Counted from the stretch's first letter, positions 36,424 to 44,415 are shown. The stretch is 64,000 nucleotides of DNA from Haloplasmatales bacterium 4B (GCA_003586005.1 NSKI01000001.1:107074-171073); one strand, 5' to 3'. The notes: generated by a model not told the origin, from the sequence alone. Program-made: numbers and translations.

Positions 36424-36499
36424 TGGCGCGCCTGATAGGACTTGAACCCACAACCCTCAGAACCGGAATCTGATGCTCTATCCTTTGAGCTACAGGCGC
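36424..36499 (-). tRNA. tRNA-Arg(CCG)
   Basis: Read on the minus strand from GCGCCTGTAGCTCAAAGG. The anticodon loop TTCCGGT between TCAGA and TCTGA gives anticodon CCG. The T arm is GTGGGTTCAAGTCC and CCA is encoded (TGG at 36424-36426). Length is 76. Confidence 0.95.
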
Positions 36500-36549
36500 A
36501 TAGTATTATTATATAATAAATTTAAAAATAAATAAATCAATTTCTTATA

Positions 36550-36578
36550 TTGTCAAAAATTTCTTTTTAGGATATAAT
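36550..36578 (+). promoter_or_regulatory. Sigma-A-type promoter of the ttcA-like gene
   Basis: TTGTCA at 36550-36555 and TATAAT at 36573-36578 with a 17-base spacer, 30 bases upstream of the start codon. Confidence 0.8.
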
Positions 36579-36608
36579 CAAACGACAAGAAAAAAAGCGA
36601 GTGATTAT

Positions 36609-37340
36609 ATGAGACAGATATTAGGAATGATTGTTGATGCTAATAATAAATTTACATTAATTGAAGATGGAGATCGCATTGCGGTTGGTGTAAGTGGTGG
36701 AAAAGATAGTATGGTTTTATTATATGCTTTGAGCTTATATCAAAAATACTCTAAAGTTAAATTTGAGGTTGTTGGAATTACATTGGAATTGGGCTTTTCA
36801 GAAATGAATTTTAAAAGAGTAGTTGATTTTTCTAAGAACCATGACATAGAATACCATTTAATACCAACAAAGGTATATGATATATTAAAACAGAATCTTG
36901 ATAAAAAAGGAGACATTCAATGTTCATTATGCTCCAAATTTAAAAAAGCAATTTTGATTGAAGAGGCAAAAAAAATTAATTGTAATAAAGTGGCAATGGC
37001 TCATCATTACGATGATGCAATTGAAACATTAATGATGAATGCGATTTTTAATGGTATTCTAGCGACATTTAAACCAAAAATGTATTTAGATAAAACAGAT
37101 GTAACATTCATTAGACCATTAATATTAGCTACAGAAAAAGCAATCAAAAGAGCAGTATTAAAAAACCATATTCCTATAATTTCTAGTAATTGTCCTAAGG
37201 ATAAAAATACAGCTAGAGAAGATATTAAAAATTGGTTACAAACAGATGTATATAGAAAATTCCCACAAGCAAAACTAAATTTTCAAAACATGCTCCTTCA
37301 TCCAGAAAAAGTTATATTATGGAATGAGGATAATGATTAA
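36609..37340 (+). CDS. TtcA-family tRNA 2-thiolation protein (PP-loop ATPase)
   Basis: The 243-residue PP-loop protein has VGVSGGKDSMVLLYAL (ATP binding), CSLCSKFKK (CxxC, cluster or zinc ligand), AMAHHYDDAIETLMMN and a later Cys in SSNCPKD, matching the TtcA/TtuA group that adenylates and thiolates tRNA bases. Whether the target is C32 or another base cannot be told. The start ATG 36609 has AGCGAGTGA before it. The sulfur may come from the NifS-like enzyme at 27422. Its terminator appears to have been split by a mobile element. Confidence 0.88.
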   Translation: MRQILGMIVDANNKFTLIEDGDRIAVGVSGGKDSMVLLYALSLYQKYSKVKFEVVGITLELGFSEMNFKRVVDFSKNHDIEYHLIPTKVYDILKQNLDKKGDIQCSLCSKFKKAILIEEAKKINCNKVAMAHHYDDAIETLMMNAIFNGILATFKPKMYLDKTDVTFIRPLILATEKAIKRAVLKNHIPIISSNCPKDKNTAREDIKNWLQTDVYRKFPQAKLNFQNMLLHPEKVILWNEDND

Positions 37341-37384
37341 GAAATATAATCTAAAATAAATATAAAAAGAACTGTACAATGATA

Positions 37385-37736
37385 TGATACTTTCAAAGTA
37401 GACAATGTAATTAATTAAAATTACATTATCTACTTTGGAGGTATTTTTTATGGGAAGAAAACCTAAATTTAGCAACGAAATAAAAATTGAAGCATGCGAA
37501 AATTATAAAATGGGGAAAGGAAGTTATCAAGCCATCGCAAAAACTATAGGATGCAATGAAAGTGTTTTACGACGTTGGTACTCAACATATATAAATATTG
37601 GACCAAGCGCTTTTAACCATACAAAAAGAAATCGCTCATATAGAATTAGGATGCTTGTCACCATTAGAGTATCGTAACCAAGCATCCTTAACTGCATAAA
37701 TATTTAATTAATTAACTGTCTACTTGACATATATCA
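37385..37736 (+). mobile_element. Internally deleted IS3-family (IS150-type) element
   Basis: The 352-bp unit is bounded by imperfect inverted ends: TGATACTTTCAAAGTAGACA on the left and, on the complement, TGATATATGTCAAGTAGACA on the right (15 of 20 match). Inside are the N-terminal ~64 codons of orfA joined to the last 21 codons of orfB. It lacks a catalytic domain and can only move in trans. I found no convincing target duplication. Confidence 0.75.
37435..37677 (+). pseudogene. Truncated IS3-family orfA fused to the tail of orfB
   Basis: ATG 37435 behind TTTGGAGG begins MGRKPKFSNEIKIEACENY, the helix-turn-helix start of IS150-type OrfA, with RRWYSTYINIG as recognition region. After about residue 64 the frame leaves the family. 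In another frame, 37637-37699 reads AHIELGCLSPLEYRNQASLTA then TAA, the usual C-terminus of the OrfB integrase. So a deletion removed all sequence between. Confidence 0.78.
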
Positions 37737-37766
37737 GTTCAAAAAACAGTTCTTTTTTTATAAATA

Positions 37767-38093
37767 TTATTGTATTTGTTGTTTTTTTGTAGATTCTTTT
37801 TGTACGGTTTGCATAATTTTTTGTTGAGGTTCTGCTTCGACTGTGTACCAGCCTTTTTCAAACATTAAATTATACATTTTTCTTTGCATTTGTGAAGTTT
37901 CTTGGAAAATATGAAATAATTCATTGTACCATTTATCGTTAGATGCTTCATTTAATGCTACTGCGTAGCTATCAACATGTCTTTTGCAAGTACTTAACAT
38001 TGATTCGCAGTAATCTCTATCATTTAACTGAGTTGAGTTTGTTACATCGGTTTGTTGATTTTGGATTTTTACATTCTCTTGATTATTTTGCAT
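37767..38093 (-). CDS. CotF-like spore coat protein
   Basis: I choose ATG 38093, spaced 9 bases from TAGGAGGTG; the in-frame GTG at 38105 overlaps that site. The 108-residue protein has a Gln/Asn-rich head, then the CotF-type helical pair LNDRDYCESMLSTCKRHVDSYA and FQETSQMQRKMYNLMFEKGWY, followed by EAEPQQKI, a very typical tail. Related proteins are coat components in Bacillus and Clostridium. It is coupled to a second coat-like gene 16 bases upstream. Confidence 0.88.
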   Translation of the reverse strand: MQNNQENVKIQNQQTDVTNSTQLNDRDYCESMLSTCKRHVDSYAVALNEASNDKWYNELFHIFQETSQMQRKMYNLMFEKGWYTVEAEPQQKIMQTVQKESTKKQQIQ

Positions 38094-38108
38094 AATCTTT
38101 CCCACCTC

Positions 38109-38360
38109 CTAGGCGTTGTTTTTTGAATAATTTTGTAAAAATTGCAGTAAACGATCATAATGATTTTTGTGCATTTGGTATGCTGCTTCGAAGCCTTGTT
38201 TTATTTCTTGGTCTTGTACTTTGCTTGCATAGTCTCGTGCCATTTTAGCTGCACCTAAATTCCAAGATAACATGTCTTCAATATATAGCATGTCCTTTGT
38301 TGAAACGATATTAGGTGGTTGTTTTAAAGTTACATTATTTGTTGCTTCCATATTTTGCAT
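38109..38360 (-). CDS. CotF-like spore coat protein, small form
   Basis: The 83-residue protein starts at ATG 38360 behind AAGGAGG. Helices STKDMLYIEDMLSWNLGAAK and FEAAYQMHKNHYDRLLQFL are the ferritin-like helical pair seen in small Clostridial coat proteins encoded next to CotF. It is the first gene of a two-gene operon with the larger protein and presumably is made in the mother cell. I could not fit a sporulation sigma promoter with confidence. Confidence 0.85.
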   Translation of the reverse strand: MQNMEATNNVTLKQPPNIVSTKDMLYIEDMLSWNLGAAKMARDYASKVQDQEIKQGFEAAYQMHKNHYDRLLQFLQNYSKNNA

Positions 38361-38467
38361 TATTCTACCTCCTTGAAAGTTAATTACAAATTTATTTTCT
38401 GCATATTATTACAAATTATTACATTAAATTGCTATAATAAAAGTAGATAAATATTCAGAGGTGGAAA

Positions 38468-38807
38468 TTGATTATTTTATTGTTATGATAAATGTAGTAC
38501 ATGTAAAAAAGCAAAAATATATTTAAATAAGTTAACATAGGTTATGAGTTACTAGATATTAAAAAAAGGTTAGCTTTAGCGGATATCAGACAATATCGCT
38601 TAAAAAATGGAAAAGAAACCAAGAAAATGTTTAATATTAGAGGAATTTTATATATAAAAAATAAATCTAAAAGATAAACTAAAAAGCATGAATAATAAAG
38701 AATGTTACGAATTATTATCAACAGATGGCATGTTAATAAAACGATCCTTTCTAGTGGATAAAAATAAAGTATATATTGGATTCGGAAAAATAAATATAAG
38801 GATTTGA
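38468..38807 (+). pseudogene. Decayed ArsC/Spx-family gene
   Basis: Three frames give consecutive parts of an ArsC-family thioredoxin-fold protein: YCYDKCSTCKKAKIYLNK (active-site CxxC), then NIGYELLDIKK and IRQYRLKNGKETKKMFN, then KDKLKSMNNKECYELLSTDG with MLIKRSFLVDKNKVYIGF, ending at TGA 38805-38807. At least three frameshifts, near 38480, 38533 and 38660, kill it. The intact family includes arsenate reductases and Spx-like regulators. The next gene, a thioredoxin, is intact. Confidence 0.82.
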
Positions 38808-38810
38808 AAA

Positions 38811-39122
38811 ATGATTAAAGAAATTTCATATGAAATACTAAATAAAAATATAACAGCTGCTTTTAATGGAGTTGTTTTAGTGTATACAAATATGTGTGGA
38901 ACTTGTGAAAGTGCAAAAACAATGCTAAATGTAGTTAGTCAAACAGGTGTAGACATTGAATTTTATAAAATTAACACAAACTTGCATGCTAAAATTATTC
39001 AAGAATATAATGTTAAGGTTATTCCTTGTTTTTTATTATTTAGTCAAAACATTTTAGTTGAACAATTTTACGCATTTTATTCTGTGACAAATTTATATCA
39101 GAAAGCTAGAAGATTAATATGA
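38811..39122 (+). CDS. Thioredoxin-like protein
   Basis: The 103-residue protein has a thioredoxin fold with active site MCGTC (rather than WCGPC), a cis-Pro in KVIPCFLLF and an extra Cys next to it. ATG 38811 is only 4 bases after the stop of the decayed ArsC-like gene, with AAGGA before it, so the pair was once an operon. It likely acts as a small disulfide reductase, perhaps now without its former partner. Confidence 0.8.
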   Translation: MIKEISYEILNKNITAAFNGVVLVYTNMCGTCESAKTMLNVVSQTGVDIEFYKINTNLHAKIIQEYNVKVIPCFLLFSQNILVEQFYAFYSVTNLYQKARRLI

Positions 39123-39219
39123 TAAATTTAGTAATTTTTATATTTGCTATTTAAATCTTTGGAAAAAAATTATATAATAAACACATGACTGTATAAAATA
39201 TCAAGAAAGATGTGATAAG

Positions 39220-39762
39220 ATGAATATTCCAAAGGTTGGCGATGTAGTTCAAATACATAGCTATAAACACAATGGTAAAATTCATCGAGCTTGGAAAGAA
39301 ACGGTTATTGTAGATTATTCTGAAGATTATTTAATAGCTGCTAATAACCGTACAAAAGTCACTGAGTCCGATGGGAGGAATTGGTTTACTAGAGAACCTG
39401 CTATCTGTTACTTCTTCAAAAATCATTGGTTTAATGTGATAGGGATGCTACGAAAAGATGGTATTTATTATTATTGCAATATCTGCTCTCCCTATATATT
39501 TGAGGAAAGTACGATTAAATATGTTGATTATGACCTAGATGTAAAAGTATTTCCCAATTATAATTATCGAATATTAGATAAGGACGAATATGAAAAGCAT
39601 CGTAGAAAAATGAAATATCCTAGTAAAATTGAGGAGATTATTGAAAATGAAATGAAAGTTTTATTAGAATTTATTCGTAATCAAGAGGGACCTTTTGCGC
39701 CAGGGTTTGTAGAACACTGGTACAGAAATTATAAGAATAAATTAATAGGAGGATTGAAATGA
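39220..39762 (+). CDS. DUF402 nucleoside tri-/diphosphate phosphatase (Ntdp-like)
   Basis: The 180-residue protein resembles S. aureus Ntdp closely: IQIHSYKHNGKIHRAW, VTESDGRNWFTREPAI, FNVIGMLRKDGIYYYCN, IKYVDYDLDVKVFPN and the C-terminal QEGPFAPGFVEHWY. The family hydrolyses nucleoside tri- and diphosphates with metal ions. Its end overlaps the AmpS gene by 4 bases, so the two are translationally coupled. Confidence 0.92.
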   Translation: MNIPKVGDVVQIHSYKHNGKIHRAWKETVIVDYSEDYLIAANNRTKVTESDGRNWFTREPAICYFFKNHWFNVIGMLRKDGIYYYCNICSPYIFEESTIKYVDYDLDVKVFPNYNYRILDKDEYEKHRRKMKYPSKIEEIIENEMKVLLEFIRNQEGPFAPGFVEHWYRNYKNKLIGGLK

Positions 39763-40874
39763 GAGACCCAAGACTAGAAAAGTTAGCTAAGAGCTTACTT
39801 GAATATTCTACTAAAGTTAAAGAAGGTAATCATGTATTAATTAAAGCCCACCTTATTTCTAAACCATTAATTAAAGAATTAATAAAACACTGTTATAAGC
39901 TAGGAGCATACCCTTATGTGGATTTACTTGATGATGAAATAGCACGTGATTTATTAATGAACAATTCCTTAGAAAGATCAGAAAAGCTAGTAGAATGGGA
40001 ATTGCCAAAAACTAAAGAAATAGATGCTTTTATTAGTATCTTCGGTGAAGAAAATGACTCAGAAAAAACTGATGTTTCAACTGATATTAAAAAAATGACT
40101 GCTAAAATAAGAAGAAAACTATCGGATATAATAATTAAAGAGAAAAAGTGGGTGTTATTAAATTATCCTACTTCAAGTTTAGCACAAAAGGCTGGAATGA
40201 GTTCGGAAGCATTTGAAGATTTTCTTTTAGATGTGTGTACTGTTGATTACGCTAAAATGGCTAAAGCTATGGAAAATCTTAAAGCTTATATGGAAAAAAC
40301 TGATAAAGTTCGCATAGTGTCACCAGGTACTGATTTAACTTTTTCTATTAAAGGAATTAATGCAATTCCATGTGCAGGAGAAAATAATGTCCCTGATGGA
40401 GAAGTATTTACTGCTCCAGTAAAGGAAAGCGTGAATGGGACAATTACATACAATACACCTTCACCTTATCAAGGCACAGTTTATAATCATGTTAAATTAA
40501 CATTTAAAGATGGGAAGATTATTGAAGCCACAGCTGATGGTCATATTGATAGCTTGAATGAAATCTTTAACACTGATGATGGTGCAAGATATGTTGGTGA
40601 ATTTGCGATTGGTGTTAATCCATTAATTAAAGATCCAATGGGAGATATTTTATTTGATGAAAAAATTGATGGTAGTTTACATTTTACACCAGGAGCTTGT
40701 TATGAAGGAGAAGCAGATAACGGAAACCAATCTGCAGTTCATTGGGATTTAGTATTAATTCAACGCCCTGAATATGGTGGGGGAGAAATATATTTTGATG
40801 ATATGTTAATACGTAAAGATGGCGAATTTGTAATTCCAGAATTGGAATGTTTGAATCCAGAAAATTTAAAATAA
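39759..40874 (+). CDS. M29-family thermophilic aminopeptidase (AmpS/AmpT)
   Basis: The 371-residue protein has the M29 metal-site pieces: PCAGENNVPDGEVFTAPV, DGKIIEATADGHID, and GACYEGEADNGNQSAVHWDLV near the C-terminus (His and Asp ligands). These dimeric cytosolic enzymes remove N-terminal residues from peptides. A shorter C-terminus than some members, but all ligands are visible. It overlaps the upstream gene by ATGA-type coupling and ends before a clear terminator. Confidence 0.93.
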   Translation: MRDPRLEKLAKSLLEYSTKVKEGNHVLIKAHLISKPLIKELIKHCYKLGAYPYVDLLDDEIARDLLMNNSLERSEKLVEWELPKTKEIDAFISIFGEENDSEKTDVSTDIKKMTAKIRRKLSDIIIKEKKWVLLNYPTSSLAQKAGMSSEAFEDFLLDVCTVDYAKMAKAMENLKAYMEKTDKVRIVSPGTDLTFSIKGINAIPCAGENNVPDGEVFTAPVKESVNGTITYNTPSPYQGTVYNHVKLTFKDGKIIEATADGHIDSLNEIFNTDDGARYVGEFAIGVNPLIKDPMGDILFDEKIDGSLHFTPGACYEGEADNGNQSAVHWDLVLIQRPEYGGGEIYFDDMLIRKDGEFVIPELECLNPENLK

Positions 40875-40883
40875 ATTTTTTAG

Positions 40884-40917
40884 CCTATAAAGTTTAGCTT
40901 TATAGGTTTTCTGTTTT
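40884..40917 (+). terminator. Rho-independent terminator after the aminopeptidase
   Basis: CCTATAAAG pairs with CTTTATAGG around TTTAG, followed by TTTTCTGTTTTT. Confidence 0.82.
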
Positions 40918-40951
40918 TAAAGGTGTTAACATAGATAAAAAACTAATAATT

Positions 40952-40960
40952 TGTTATAAT
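40952..40960 (+). promoter_or_regulatory. Extended -10 promoter of the yerC-like gene
   Basis: TGTTATAAT at 40952-40960, 53 bases upstream of the start codon. Confidence 0.6.
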
Positions 40961-41013
40961 AGATGTGATTAAGTAGATGGTTTTGTTTAAATAAAGATGA
41001 AAGAGGAAATGTA

Positions 41014-41313
41014 ATGGACGAAATATCAAAAGAGAAACTTGATCAAATTTGTAAGATTTTAGAAGTAGCAATTATTAAAGGTGATATTAAAGAATTATTG
41101 CTAGATGTATGCACAGCAAAAGAGCTAGGAGCAATGTATCAACGTTTTAAGGTCGCACAAATGCTTAAAAATGGAATGACATTTAATCAAATCGAGGAAA
41201 AAACGGGTATAAGTTCAACTACTATTGCACGTGTTGGTAAATGTTTAAGAAAAGGGAAGGGTTATAAAAAAATATTTGAACAATATAATCTTTTTTTACA
41301 TGTTGGAGAATAA
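41014..41313 (+). CDS. yerC: YerC/YecD-type TrpR-related protein
   Basis: The 99-residue protein belongs to the TrpR superfamily, with LLDVCTAKELGAMYQRFKVA and a helix-turn-helix GMTFNQIEEKTGISSTTIARV then KCLRKGKGYK. This matches Firmicute YerC (YecD), a small presumed DNA-binding regulator whose ligand and targets are not well known. It is monocistronic with its own terminator. Confidence 0.92.
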   Translation: MDEISKEKLDQICKILEVAIIKGDIKELLLDVCTAKELGAMYQRFKVAQMLKNGMTFNQIEEKTGISSTTIARVGKCLRKGKGYKKIFEQYNLFLHVGE

Positions 41314-41334
41314 CGACCTTTTGGTCGTTTTTTT
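41312..41334 (+). terminator. Rho-independent terminator
   Basis: AACGACC pairs with GGTCGTT around TTTT, with seven following T. It begins at the yerC stop codon. Confidence 0.9.
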
Positions 41335-41381
41335 CTTTTACTTTTTAAATTTTGATGATAAAATATAATAAAGGTGATAAA

Positions 41382-42404
41382 ATGAAAAGTCAATTCATTA
41401 AAGAAATTATTGAAAATCATTTTCCTTGTCAAGTTGGTTTTGTTAAGGCCCGAATTTTTAATGAATTAACCGAGAAGATAATAAAATATAATGATATAAA
41501 TCAAAAATTACATTTAGTTGAAAACGATGTTGAAAAAAGGATAAATCCATTTCTTATCTTTCCTCAAGCAAAAACAATTATTGTTGTTATTTTTCCATAC
41601 GCTAGCCAAAATTTAGGCATCCAAAACAAAAGTCATGTGGTTTCTAGAAGTTCATGGGGAGTGGATTATCATCTTGTAATTAAAGATAAACTAAAGATTA
41701 TTCAAGACTTATTAAAAGTAGAATATGGAGCAGAATCGCTTGTTATAAGTGATAATCACGCATTGCATGACCGCCATTTAGCTTATTTAGCTGGTTTGGG
41801 TAATTATGGTAAAAATACATTGTTAATAAATAAAAAATATGGTTCATACTTCTTTATAAGTTCGATTCTAACAGATTTAAAATTAAACATTGAAGAATAT
41901 GATAAACCAACATTTGAAGATATTTGTAAAGATTGTAATCGTTGTCTTAAAGCATGTCCAACTAGAGCTATTAGCGAAGGCCGCTTTATAAATGCTAAAA
42001 GTTGTATGTCTTATTTGACACAGTCAAAAGCTGAGGTTCCTTCTGAATTTTTAGAGAAATTTTCTAAGTTCACATTTGGTTGTGATTTTTGTCAAGTTTC
42101 TTGCGTATATAATAGTAATATAAATGAAAATATATTACATGAATTTAAACCTACTGATCGGGAAATCATAACAGTAAAGGATTTGGAAAATTTATCTAAT
42201 AAAACTTTTAATAAGAGATATAAAACTTTAGCAGCTAGCTTTCGAGGTAAAAATGTTTTATTACGAAATGCAATCTTAGTTTCAGCAAACAACAACAATT
42301 TTGAAGACTTGAAAAACTTAGATAAAATAAATGATTGTGATAAAATGTATTTAAAACAGGCAATTAAGTATGCAAAAGATAAAATAAACAAAGGAGAAAA
42401 TTAA
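41382..42404 (+). CDS. queG: Epoxyqueuosine reductase
   Basis: ATG 41382 is spaced from AAAGGTGAT; the frame can extend upstream to 41352 without a site. The 340-residue cobalamin- and Fe-S-dependent enzyme has RSSWGVDYHLVIKDKL, DNHALHDRHLAYLAGLG and the two-cluster region CKDCNRCLKACPTRAI and FGCDFCQVSC. It performs the last step of queuosine formation in tRNA. It is followed immediately by another tRNA modification gene, trmL. Confidence 0.94.
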   Translation: MKSQFIKEIIENHFPCQVGFVKARIFNELTEKIIKYNDINQKLHLVENDVEKRINPFLIFPQAKTIIVVIFPYASQNLGIQNKSHVVSRSSWGVDYHLVIKDKLKIIQDLLKVEYGAESLVISDNHALHDRHLAYLAGLGNYGKNTLLINKKYGSYFFISSILTDLKLNIEEYDKPTFEDICKDCNRCLKACPTRAISEGRFINAKSCMSYLTQSKAEVPSEFLEKFSKFTFGCDFCQVSCVYNSNINENILHEFKPTDREIITVKDLENLSNKTFNKRYKTLAASFRGKNVLLRNAILVSANNNNFEDLKNLDKINDCDKMYLKQAIKYAKDKINKGEN

Positions 42405-42405
42405 T

Positions 42406-42915
42406 ATGCCTATTAATGTTGTATTATATAATCCAGAAATTCCACAAAATACAGGTAATATTATGAGAACATGCGCTGCTACTAATGCATTGTTACACAT
42501 AATTGAACCCATTGGATTTAGTTTAGATGAAAAACATGTGAAGAGATCATCAGCTAATAATTCTGTAAAGGTTGATTATTTAATTTATCAAGATTGGGAA
42601 GATTTTAAACAAAAAAATTCGGGTGTATATGTTTTTTTAACTAGATATGGGAAAAACCCTCCAACTACCCATGATTTTAGTGACGTTAATCAAAACATCT
42701 ATTTAATCTTTGGTCGAGAATCTTTAGGAATTCCAAAATCGATTTTAAAAGAGCATCTAGATACTTGTTATCGTCTTCCTATGAATGAAGATATTCGTTC
42801 TTTAAATTTATCAAATGTTGTAGCGATAATGGTTTATGAAGTATTAAGACAACAAAATTATCAAGACTTATCTAAAGTAGAAATCATAAAAGGTGAAAAT
42901 TTCTTATATGATTAA
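42406..42915 (+). CDS. trmL: tRNA (cytidine/uridine-34-2'-O)-methyltransferase
   Basis: The 169-residue SPOUT methyltransferase begins NVVLYNPEIPQNTGNIMRTC. It has the knot motifs IYLIFGRESLGIPKSIL and DIRSLNLSNVVAIMVYEVLRQ that form the SAM pocket. The length is normal. It starts 1 base after the queG stop with AAAGGAG inside queG, so both tRNA-34 modification genes are one operon. Confidence 0.95.
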   Translation: MPINVVLYNPEIPQNTGNIMRTCAATNALLHIIEPIGFSLDEKHVKRSSANNSVKVDYLIYQDWEDFKQKNSGVYVFLTRYGKNPPTTHDFSDVNQNIYLIFGRESLGIPKSILKEHLDTCYRLPMNEDIRSLNLSNVVAIMVYEVLRQQNYQDLSKVEIIKGENFLYD

Positions 42916-42984
42916 GAGGAATAAAATATTGTTTTGAAAAATAATATTTTATATAAATAATACGATTATAGGGAGGTATTAGCC

Positions 42985-43848
42985 ATGCACACTTTGGAAA
43001 ACGAAATTCTGAAAATTAATATTTCAGAACATGGAGCTGAGTTACAAAGTATTTACCACAAAGAAAATAAGAGGGAGTACCTATGGCAAGGAGACGATTC
43101 ATGTTGGAGTCGTCGGAGTCCTATTTTATTTCCTATTGTAGGAAAATTAGCCAATAATACCTATTACGTTAAAGGAAGAGATTATCATTTAACTCATCAT
43201 GGATTTGCTCGAGATTTAAATTTCGAGATTATTGAAAAAAGGAAAAAATATGTGAAGTTTATGTTAAAAGCTAATGAGAAAACGATGTTAATATATCCGT
43301 TTGATTTCAAATTAACAGTTTCTTATCGTCTAGAATATAACAAACTAACTGTAAAATTTAAGGTGTATAATAATTCTAGCGAATTAATGTACTTTTCATT
43401 AGGGGCTCATCCTGCTTTTAATACCGATTTAACTGAAAATGGAATTGAAGATTATTATTTAGATTTTGGGGAAAATAAAACCCTAACTACAAAAATATTG
43501 GATAAAGAAGTTAGCCTACTTACTCATGAATTGAAAGATATAATGAAAAATCAGGATAAACTTGATTTAAGATATGATATGTTTGATATCGATACTTTAA
43601 TATTAGAGGATATAAACCATGTTGCTTTAAAGAATAAACTTAATGATCAAGAAATAATTATGAATTGTCAATCATTTCCACTTATGGGGATATGGACAAA
43701 AGCTAAATGTCCATATATATGTTTAGAGCCATGGTGTGGTGCTCCCGATTATGCTGGTGGTCCAGTTGAATTGCGTGATAAAGCCTATATCCAATCAGTC
43801 TATCCAGATGACAAATTTGTTGCTAAATATAGTCTTGAAATAAAATAG
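42985..43848 (+). CDS. Aldose 1-epimerase family protein (YeaD-like mutarotase)
   Basis: The 287-residue beta-sandwich protein starts LENEILKINISEHGAELQSI and has WSRRSPILFPIVGKL, HGFARDLNF with the catalytic-type His, LGAHPAFN with a second His, and CLEPWCGAPDY with the Glu. It belongs to the galactose mutarotase-like superfamily; members act on sugars or sugar phosphates. GGGAGG precedes ATG 42985. A hairpin terminator follows. Confidence 0.92.
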   Translation: MHTLENEILKINISEHGAELQSIYHKENKREYLWQGDDSCWSRRSPILFPIVGKLANNTYYVKGRDYHLTHHGFARDLNFEIIEKRKKYVKFMLKANEKTMLIYPFDFKLTVSYRLEYNKLTVKFKVYNNSSELMYFSLGAHPAFNTDLTENGIEDYYLDFGENKTLTTKILDKEVSLLTHELKDIMKNQDKLDLRYDMFDIDTLILEDINHVALKNKLNDQEIIMNCQSFPLMGIWTKAKCPYICLEPWCGAPDYAGGPVELRDKAYIQSVYPDDKFVAKYSLEIK

Positions 43849-44095
43849 ATGATATAAATATAAAGGCTGCTGTTATAAAACAGTAGCCTTTATAATGATT
43901 TTTACACTCTCTATCGTTAAGATTTTTGCAAGTTTCATTTTGAAATTTATCATGATAAGTATAAGTGCTAATCGTCATATCTATCGTAGAGTGACCTAAT
44001 AACATCTGTATATCATTTGTTTCACTACCTCGAAGCATTGTAGAAACTGTATGTCTTAAACTATGAGGTGTAATGTATAGTTTAACTATTTTTTC
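43823..44095 (-). pseudogene. C-terminal fragment of a tyrosine recombinase (phage-type integrase)
   Basis: On the minus strand the frame reads TPHSLRHTVSTMLRGSE (HxxR box), IQMLLGHSTIDMTISTYTYHD (LGH and the region of the Tyr), then runs into unrelated sequence KGYCFITAAF and stops at 43823. The catalytic N-terminal half is missing; an in-frame TAA lies just upstream at 44096-44098. It is a relic of an integrated element. The tail reads through the terminator hairpin of the convergent epimerase gene. Confidence 0.82.
43862..43891 (+). terminator. Terminator of the epimerase gene
   Basis: AAAGGCTGCTGTT pairs with AACAGTAGCCTTT with one mismatch, 14 bases after the stop codon. The T tract is short. 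Confidence 0.75.
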
Positions 44096-44187
44096 TTAAT
44101 TAATAACATTATTATTAAAGCTACAATTCCTAAAATTAAAAGCATTAAGATAAAAAAACCAACAATTAAATAAAGCATTAATCCCAT
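44086..44187 (-). CDS. 33-residue single-helix membrane peptide
   Basis: ATG 44187 has AAAAGGTGAATTAC before it, a good ribosome site. The 33-residue product is almost wholly hydrophobic (MGLMLYLIVGFFILMLLILG and so on) and ends in three lysines (LLIKKK), a positive-inside anchor. Such peptides may be toxins, regulators of membrane enzymes or assembly factors. Its stop lies next to the integrase relic. Composition alone could arise by chance in AT-rich DNA, but the RBS argues for a gene. Confidence 0.5.
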   Translation of the reverse strand: MGLMLYLIVGFFILMLLILGIVALIIMLLIKKK

Positions 44188-44302
44188 CGTAATTCACCTT
44201 TTCATTCTATTTTCTCTATTATATCATTAATTTGTGAATTTCTGAATATTAATATTAAATATTGGTAATTATACTAATGACCAAATACAATATCTATTTA
44301 TT

Positions 44303-44340
44303 AAGAAAAATCCACTTGTTGCTTGTGGATTTTTCTTTTT
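44303..44340. terminator. Strong hairpin terminator with no clear plus-strand gene before it
   Basis: AAGAAAAATCCAC pairs with GTGGATTTTTCTT around TTGTTGCTT, with T on the right and A on the left. No plus-strand gene ends nearby, so it may be a relic, may block read-through into the 44416 gene, or may act with a lost element. Confidence 0.7.
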
Positions 44341-44415
44341 TAAATATATATATGCATATATTCTTATAGAATTGACCCATATTTATATTAAAGCAATAAA
44401 TAATGGAGGTCTTAT

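Larger units (their letters stand above)
37364..37757 (+). terminator. Terminator hairpin split by a mobile element
   Basis: AAAAAGAACTGT at 37364-37375 is the exact complement of ACAGTTCTTTTT at 37746-37757, which is followed by more T. The arms are now 370 bases apart with the miniature IS between them. Without it they would form a standard terminator for the ttcA-like gene. Confidence 0.6.
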
